64,000 nucleotides of DNA from assembly GCA_016463765.1 (NCBI GenBank), contig JAEMQS010000005.1:1-64000 (forward strand), in the 5' to 3' direction. The stretch comes from Solirubrobacteraceae bacterium. Lineage in GTDB: Bacteria > Actinomycetota > Thermoleophilia > Solirubrobacterales > Solirubrobacteraceae. Positions 60,845-64,000 of this stretch are shown piece after piece (position 1 is the stretch's first letter; each line of letters starts with the position of its first letter). The translations under genes were made by a program, and so were the position numbers. The notes under the pieces are model-generated. The model was not told the origin of the DNA. It saw nothing but the letters and a program-made list of their open reading frames with translations, and did no database searches.

Positions 60845-62625
60845 GCGCCCGCAACCTCGTCAACCTGAAGTCCGTCGCCAAGGGCTACGGCAGCCGGTCG
60901 GTCCTCGAGGACGTGACGCTCGGGATCTCCGCGGGCGACCGCATCGGGATCGTCGGTCGCAACGGCGACGGCAAGTCGACGCTGCTGAAGCTGATCTCCG
61001 GCGCCGAGGACGCCGATCGCGGCCAGGTGACCCGGACGAACGGGCTCGACGTCGCGGTCATCGCCCAGGGCGACGATCTCGACAGCGACCGCACGATCCG
61101 CGAGGAGCTGGTCGGCGGCCGCGCCGACCACGAGTGGGCCGCCGACAGCCGGTTTCGCACCGTGCTCGACGGGCTCCTCGGTGGGGTGGACGTCAGCCGG
61201 TTCCCGGACGGGATGGACACGCGGATCGGCCCCCTGTCCGGCGGCGAGCGGCGACGGATCGCCCTCGCCCAGCTGCTGCTCGACAACCCCGAGCTGCTGC
61301 TGCTCGACGAGCCGACGAACCACCTGGACGTCGAAGGTGTCGACTGGCTGGCCCGTCACCTCGCCGCGCGGCGCGGGTCGCTCGTGGTCGTCACCCACGA
61401 CCGCTGGTTCCTCGACGCGGTCTGCACCGCGACATGGGAGGTCGTCGACGGGGGCGTCCAGCAGTACGAGGGTGGGTACGCCGCGTACGTGCTGGCCCGC
61501 GCCGAGCGCGACCGCCAGGCGTCGGCGCGCGAGGACCGCCGCCAGCAGCTCATGCGCAAGGAGCTCGCCTGGCTGCGGCGCGGCCCGCCGGCGCGAACGG
61601 CGAAGCCGAAGTTCCGGATCGAGGCCGCGAACGCGCTGATCGCCGATGAGCCCGAGCCGCGCGACACCGTCGAGCTGCTGCGCTTCGCCACGTCGCGGCT
61701 GGGCGACAAGGTCCTCGACGCCGTCGACGTGAGCGTGCGATTCGGCGAGCGCGAGCTGCTGCGCGGCGTGACCTGGCGCCTGGGCCCCGGCGACCGTGTG
61801 GGCCTGGTGGGCGTCAACGGCTCGGGCAAGACGACCCTCATGAAGGTCCTCAGCGGGGCGCTGTCCCCGACCTCCGGTGAGGTCGACCGCGGGCAGACGG
61901 TGCGGCTGGCGTTCCTCTCGCAGGAGGCCGCGGAGATCCCGCCGGACGTCCGCGTGCTCGAATCGTTGGAGCAGGTCCGCGGGCGCACGACGACGAGCGA
62001 CGGCCAGGAGCTCACGGCGTCGAAGCTGTGTGACCGCTTCGGCTTTCGCGGCGAGCGCGCGTGGACCCGGGTGCGCGAGCTGTCCGGCGGGGAGCGGCGG
62101 CGCCTGCAGCTCATGCGGCTGCTGATGGAGGAGCCCAACGTGCTGCTGCTCGACGAGCCGACCAATGATCTCGACATCGACACCCTCACCGCGCTCGAGG
62201 ATCTGCTCGACGGCTGGCCGGGCACGCTGATCGTCGTGAGCCACGACCGGTACTTCGTCGAGCGCGTGTGCGATGACGTCTACGCCCTCGGGACGGACGG
62301 CGGACTGCGCCACCTGCCGGGCGGCATCGACCAGTACCTCGAGCTGCGCCGCGCTTCGGCGGAAGCGCCCGAACCGGCCGCCACCGTTGCGACGAAGCCG
62401 CGGACGGGGCGCGACACCCACGCAGCGCGCAAGGAGGTCCAGCGCCTGGAACGAGCGCTCGAGAAGCTCGACGCGCGCCAGGCCGAGCTGTACGAGCAGA
62501 TGGCCGCCGCGGCCACCGACCACGAGCGGCTGCGCGCGGTCCAGAGCGAACTCGACGAGCTCGCGACCGAACGCGAGCGGCTCGAGGCCTCCTGGCTCGA
62601 GACGTCCGAGCTTCTCGAGGCCTGA
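60841..62625 (+). CDS. ABC-F family ATPase (translation factor/ribosome protection type)
   Basis: This 594-residue protein has two ATPase domains and no membrane domain. Walker A: GRNGDGKSTLLKL (about 38) and GVNGSGKTTLMKV (about 324). ABC signatures LSGGERRR occur twice, Walker B LLLDEPTNHLD and LLLDEPTNDLD. The linker (about 230-275) contains the Arg-rich RRGPPARTAKPKFR tRNA-acting segment, and a C-terminal coiled coil (about 530-590) follows. It is closest in layout to Uup-like housekeeping members, not to a defined antibiotic-resistance branch; this is not firm. Confidence 0.93.
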   Translation: MSARNLVNLKSVAKGYGSRSVLEDVTLGISAGDRIGIVGRNGDGKSTLLKLISGAEDADRGQVTRTNGLDVAVIAQGDDLDSDRTIREELVGGRADHEWAADSRFRTVLDGLLGGVDVSRFPDGMDTRIGPLSGGERRRIALAQLLLDNPELLLLDEPTNHLDVEGVDWLARHLAARRGSLVVVTHDRWFLDAVCTATWEVVDGGVQQYEGGYAAYVLARAERDRQASAREDRRQQLMRKELAWLRRGPPARTAKPKFRIEAANALIADEPEPRDTVELLRFATSRLGDKVLDAVDVSVRFGERELLRGVTWRLGPGDRVGLVGVNGSGKTTLMKVLSGALSPTSGEVDRGQTVRLAFLSQEAAEIPPDVRVLESLEQVRGRTTTSDGQELTASKLCDRFGFRGERAWTRVRELSGGERRRLQLMRLLMEEPNVLLLDEPTNDLDIDTLTALEDLLDGWPGTLIVVSHDRYFVERVCDDVYALGTDGGLRHLPGGIDQYLELRRASAEAPEPAATVATKPRTGRDTHAARKEVQRLERALEKLDARQAELYEQMAAAATDHERLRAVQSELDELATERERLEASWLETSELLEA

Positions 62626-62707
62626 GCACCTGGCGGATTCCGTGGGCGGCGCCGGTACGCTCGTGCCCGCCGAAGCCTGACCTGCTCGGGGACGAGAGGA
62701 GAGCCGG

Positions 62708-64000
62708 ATGCCGTCGGACGACGCGGCGCTGTGTCATGAGGCCATAACCCGCTGGCACCACCTGCTGCGCGAAGGAGCGCTGCCGGACGACGACCGCGGA
62801 CTTGCGCAGCTCCGGCGGCTGACGGTCTACGGCGACCGGAAGGTCATGCAGGTCGTGCGCCCGCATTTCCTCACGCCGGCGCGCTACGAGTCCGAGTCCC
62901 TCGCGTGTGCCCTCGTTGCGCGCGCACTGGCAAAGGCGTGCGCGGCCGTGCGGGAGGACCACGACGTCCTCGACGAGCTCGACGTCCGCGGCCACGAGCG
63001 CGACCTCATCCTCATCGACCCGGGCTTCGAGAACCCGGACGTGTTCGACCGGTTCGACGCCTTCGCCTCCAAGCGCCTGGGGCTCGTCGAGGTGCAGGGC
63101 GCGGCGCCGGGCGGCGTGGGCTACGTCGACGCCGCAGCGCGGGCGTTCCAGGCGATGGCCATCCACGACCGGTTCGGCGAGGAGTTCGACATCGAGCCGC
63201 TGCTCGTGGCCGACCCGCTGCGCGAGTCGATGCTCCAGGCGTGGCGGGACTTCGGCGGCTCGGGCGACCCGGCGATCGCGATCGTCGACTGGGACGACGC
63301 GCCGCTGATGATGGAGTTCGAGCTCATCCGCGACGACCTCGTGGCCGCCGGGCTCGACGTCACGATCTGCGATCCGAGGCAGCTGCGGTTCGAGGGCGGC
63401 AGGCTGCACGGCCCCAACGGCCCGATCGACCTCGTCTATCGCCGCCTCGTGATCATGGACTGCCTGTCCCGCCCGGACGACGTCAAGGCGCTCGTCGATG
63501 CCGCGCGCGCCGGCGCGGTGTGCCTTGTCAATCCGTTCGCCAGCGACCTGATGGGCCACAAGTCGATCTTCGATCTGCTGACCGACGAGGATCGGGACTT
63601 CGGACTGACCAGCACCGAACGCAACGCGGTGCGCAACCACGTGCCGTGGACGCGCGTCCTCGTCGCCGAGGCCGACCCCCACGACCACCGGACCGTCGGC
63701 CGCGACGAGGTCGTCGAGCACCGCACGTCGCTCGTCCTCAAACCCGTGCACGACTACGGCGGGCACGGGGTCACGCTGGGGTGGGAGACCGATCCGCGCG
63801 AGTGGGAGGAGCTGGTCAGCAGGGCGGTGGCCGACGGGCACCTCGTGCAGCGCCGCATCCAGGCGCACCGCGAGCCGTGGCCGTGGGACGCCCCGGAGTT
63901 CCCGCTGCGCGAGCTGTACGTCGACAACGACCCGTACATGTTCCGGGGCCGGATGGGCGGCATCCTCGCGCGGCTCTCGGGCAGCGGGATCACGAATGTG
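62708..64000 (+). CDS. Circularly permuted ATP-grasp family protein, 3' end cut off by window
   Basis: The frame is open from the ATG at 62708 to the window edge (431 codons), so the C-terminus is missing. The protein has ERDLILIDPGFENPDVFDRF (about 100), DWDDAPLMMEFELIRDDL, and the ATP-grasp-like YGGHGVTLGWETDPREW (about 355), then GRMGGILARLSGSGITNV, the DUF404/DUF407 style of permuted ATP-grasp. Related proteins form peptide-like bonds to glutathionylspermidine or in unknown peptides. The ATG follows AGGAGAG. The substrate is unknown; a partner gene (alpha-E or transglutaminase-like) may lie outside the window. Confidence 0.82.
   Translation, partial: MPSDDAALCHEAITRWHHLLREGALPDDDRGLAQLRRLTVYGDRKVMQVVRPHFLTPARYESESLACALVARALAKACAAVREDHDVLDELDVRGHERDLILIDPGFENPDVFDRFDAFASKRLGLVEVQGAAPGGVGYVDAAARAFQAMAIHDRFGEEFDIEPLLVADPLRESMLQAWRDFGGSGDPAIAIVDWDDAPLMMEFELIRDDLVAAGLDVTICDPRQLRFEGGRLHGPNGPIDLVYRRLVIMDCLSRPDDVKALVDAARAGAVCLVNPFASDLMGHKSIFDLLTDEDRDFGLTSTERNAVRNHVPWTRVLVAEADPHDHRTVGRDEVVEHRTSLVLKPVHDYGGHGVTLGWETDPREWEELVSRAVADGHLVQRRIQAHREPWPWDAPEFPLRELYVDNDPYMFRGRMGGILARLSGSGITNV

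Noticed and set aside
60523-62523. A 666-codon reverse-strand frame over the S4 and ABC-F genes
   Set aside because: The forward frame encodes intact Walker A/B and signature motifs. The reverse frame is His/Val/Asp-biased shadow sequence.
62186-63868. A 560-codon reverse-strand frame over the ATP-grasp gene
   Set aside because: The forward strand has an ATP-grasp protein with a ribosome site and family motifs running off the window; the reverse frame has no motif.

Overview
The window is very GC-rich, gene-dense bacterial chromosome with about 72 protein genes, many overlapping by 4 bases (ATGA/GTGA) and many starting with GTG. Gene content (SepF, FtsR-like MerR beside an FHA protein, WS/DGAT acyltransferase, RsiG-like anti-sigma protein, actinobacterial-style c-di-AMP riboswitch), the GC bias and the secreted proteins with a basic Arg/Val C-terminal module suggest a deep-branching actinobacterium, most likely Thermoleophilia/Solirubrobacterales. 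That placement is inference; there is no rRNA gene. No tRNA, IS element, integrase, prophage or CRISPR array was seen.

Layout. 1-4.0 kb: end-truncated isocitrate dehydrogenase-like gene, a small Cys-rich protein, a secreted seven-blade propeller protein and an HD-domain protein. 4.1-11.8 kb: murA followed by a histidine operon (hisZ-hisG-hisD-hisB-hisH-hisA-crotonase-hisF), with hisC absent and an enoyl-CoA hydratase-like gene between hisA and hisF. 11.8-14.3 kb: secreted PQQ-type propeller protein, divergent from a CCA-adding-type nucleotidyltransferase. 14.3-18.7 kb: cell-division/envelope string pgeF-yggS-sepF-proC-yggT-lspA-rluD.

18.8-38.9 kb: the widely conserved string rpsB-tsf-pyrH-frr-uppS-cdsA-dxr-rseP-ispG-proS, in order, but interrupted by blocks mainly on the opposite strand. 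The blocks are a DEAD-box helicase (23.5-25.2 kb); a four-gene surface-protein cluster with its own ER/SipW-type signal peptidase plus an FMN oxidase and a methyltransferase (27.5-32.1 kb); and a HicA-like small gene pair, superoxide dismutase, a diguanylate cyclase and a secreted protein (33.4-37.2 kb).

38.9-43.8 kb: a CDP-alcohol phosphatidyltransferase, a small RsiG-like protein with one c-di-GMP-type motif, a zinc-ribbon/FHA protein, an FtsR-like MerR regulator, apt, an SRPBCC protein, a membrane protein joining a sigma-region-4-like HTH to an anti-sigma-like exterior domain, and a thioesterase. 43.9-50.5 kb: nadE, a WS/DGAT acyltransferase divergent from an ECF-like sigma factor, a c-di-AMP riboswitch controlling an RlpA-like wall protein, and dinB. 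50.5-64 kb: hydrolases, a CnoX/YbbN-like thioredoxin, HU, pcm, transaldolase, an FAD oxidoreductase, an orphan LuxR-type response regulator, a universal stress protein, a MocR regulator divergent from an unknown gene, an S4-domain protein, an ABC-F ATPase and the start of a circularly permuted ATP-grasp protein.

Two general properties stand out. Many unlinked genes carry a TANNNT hexamer 6-11 bases before the start codon and no Shine-Dalgarno sequence, which suggests leaderless transcripts, and several of these hexamers are built on the TAG stop codon of the previous gene. Three nucleotide second-messenger components (a GGDEF cyclase, an RsiG-like protein, a c-di-AMP riboswitch) lie within 15 kb. 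The strongest candidate for an under-described system is the TasA/SipW-like surface-protein cluster at 27.5-30.3 kb.
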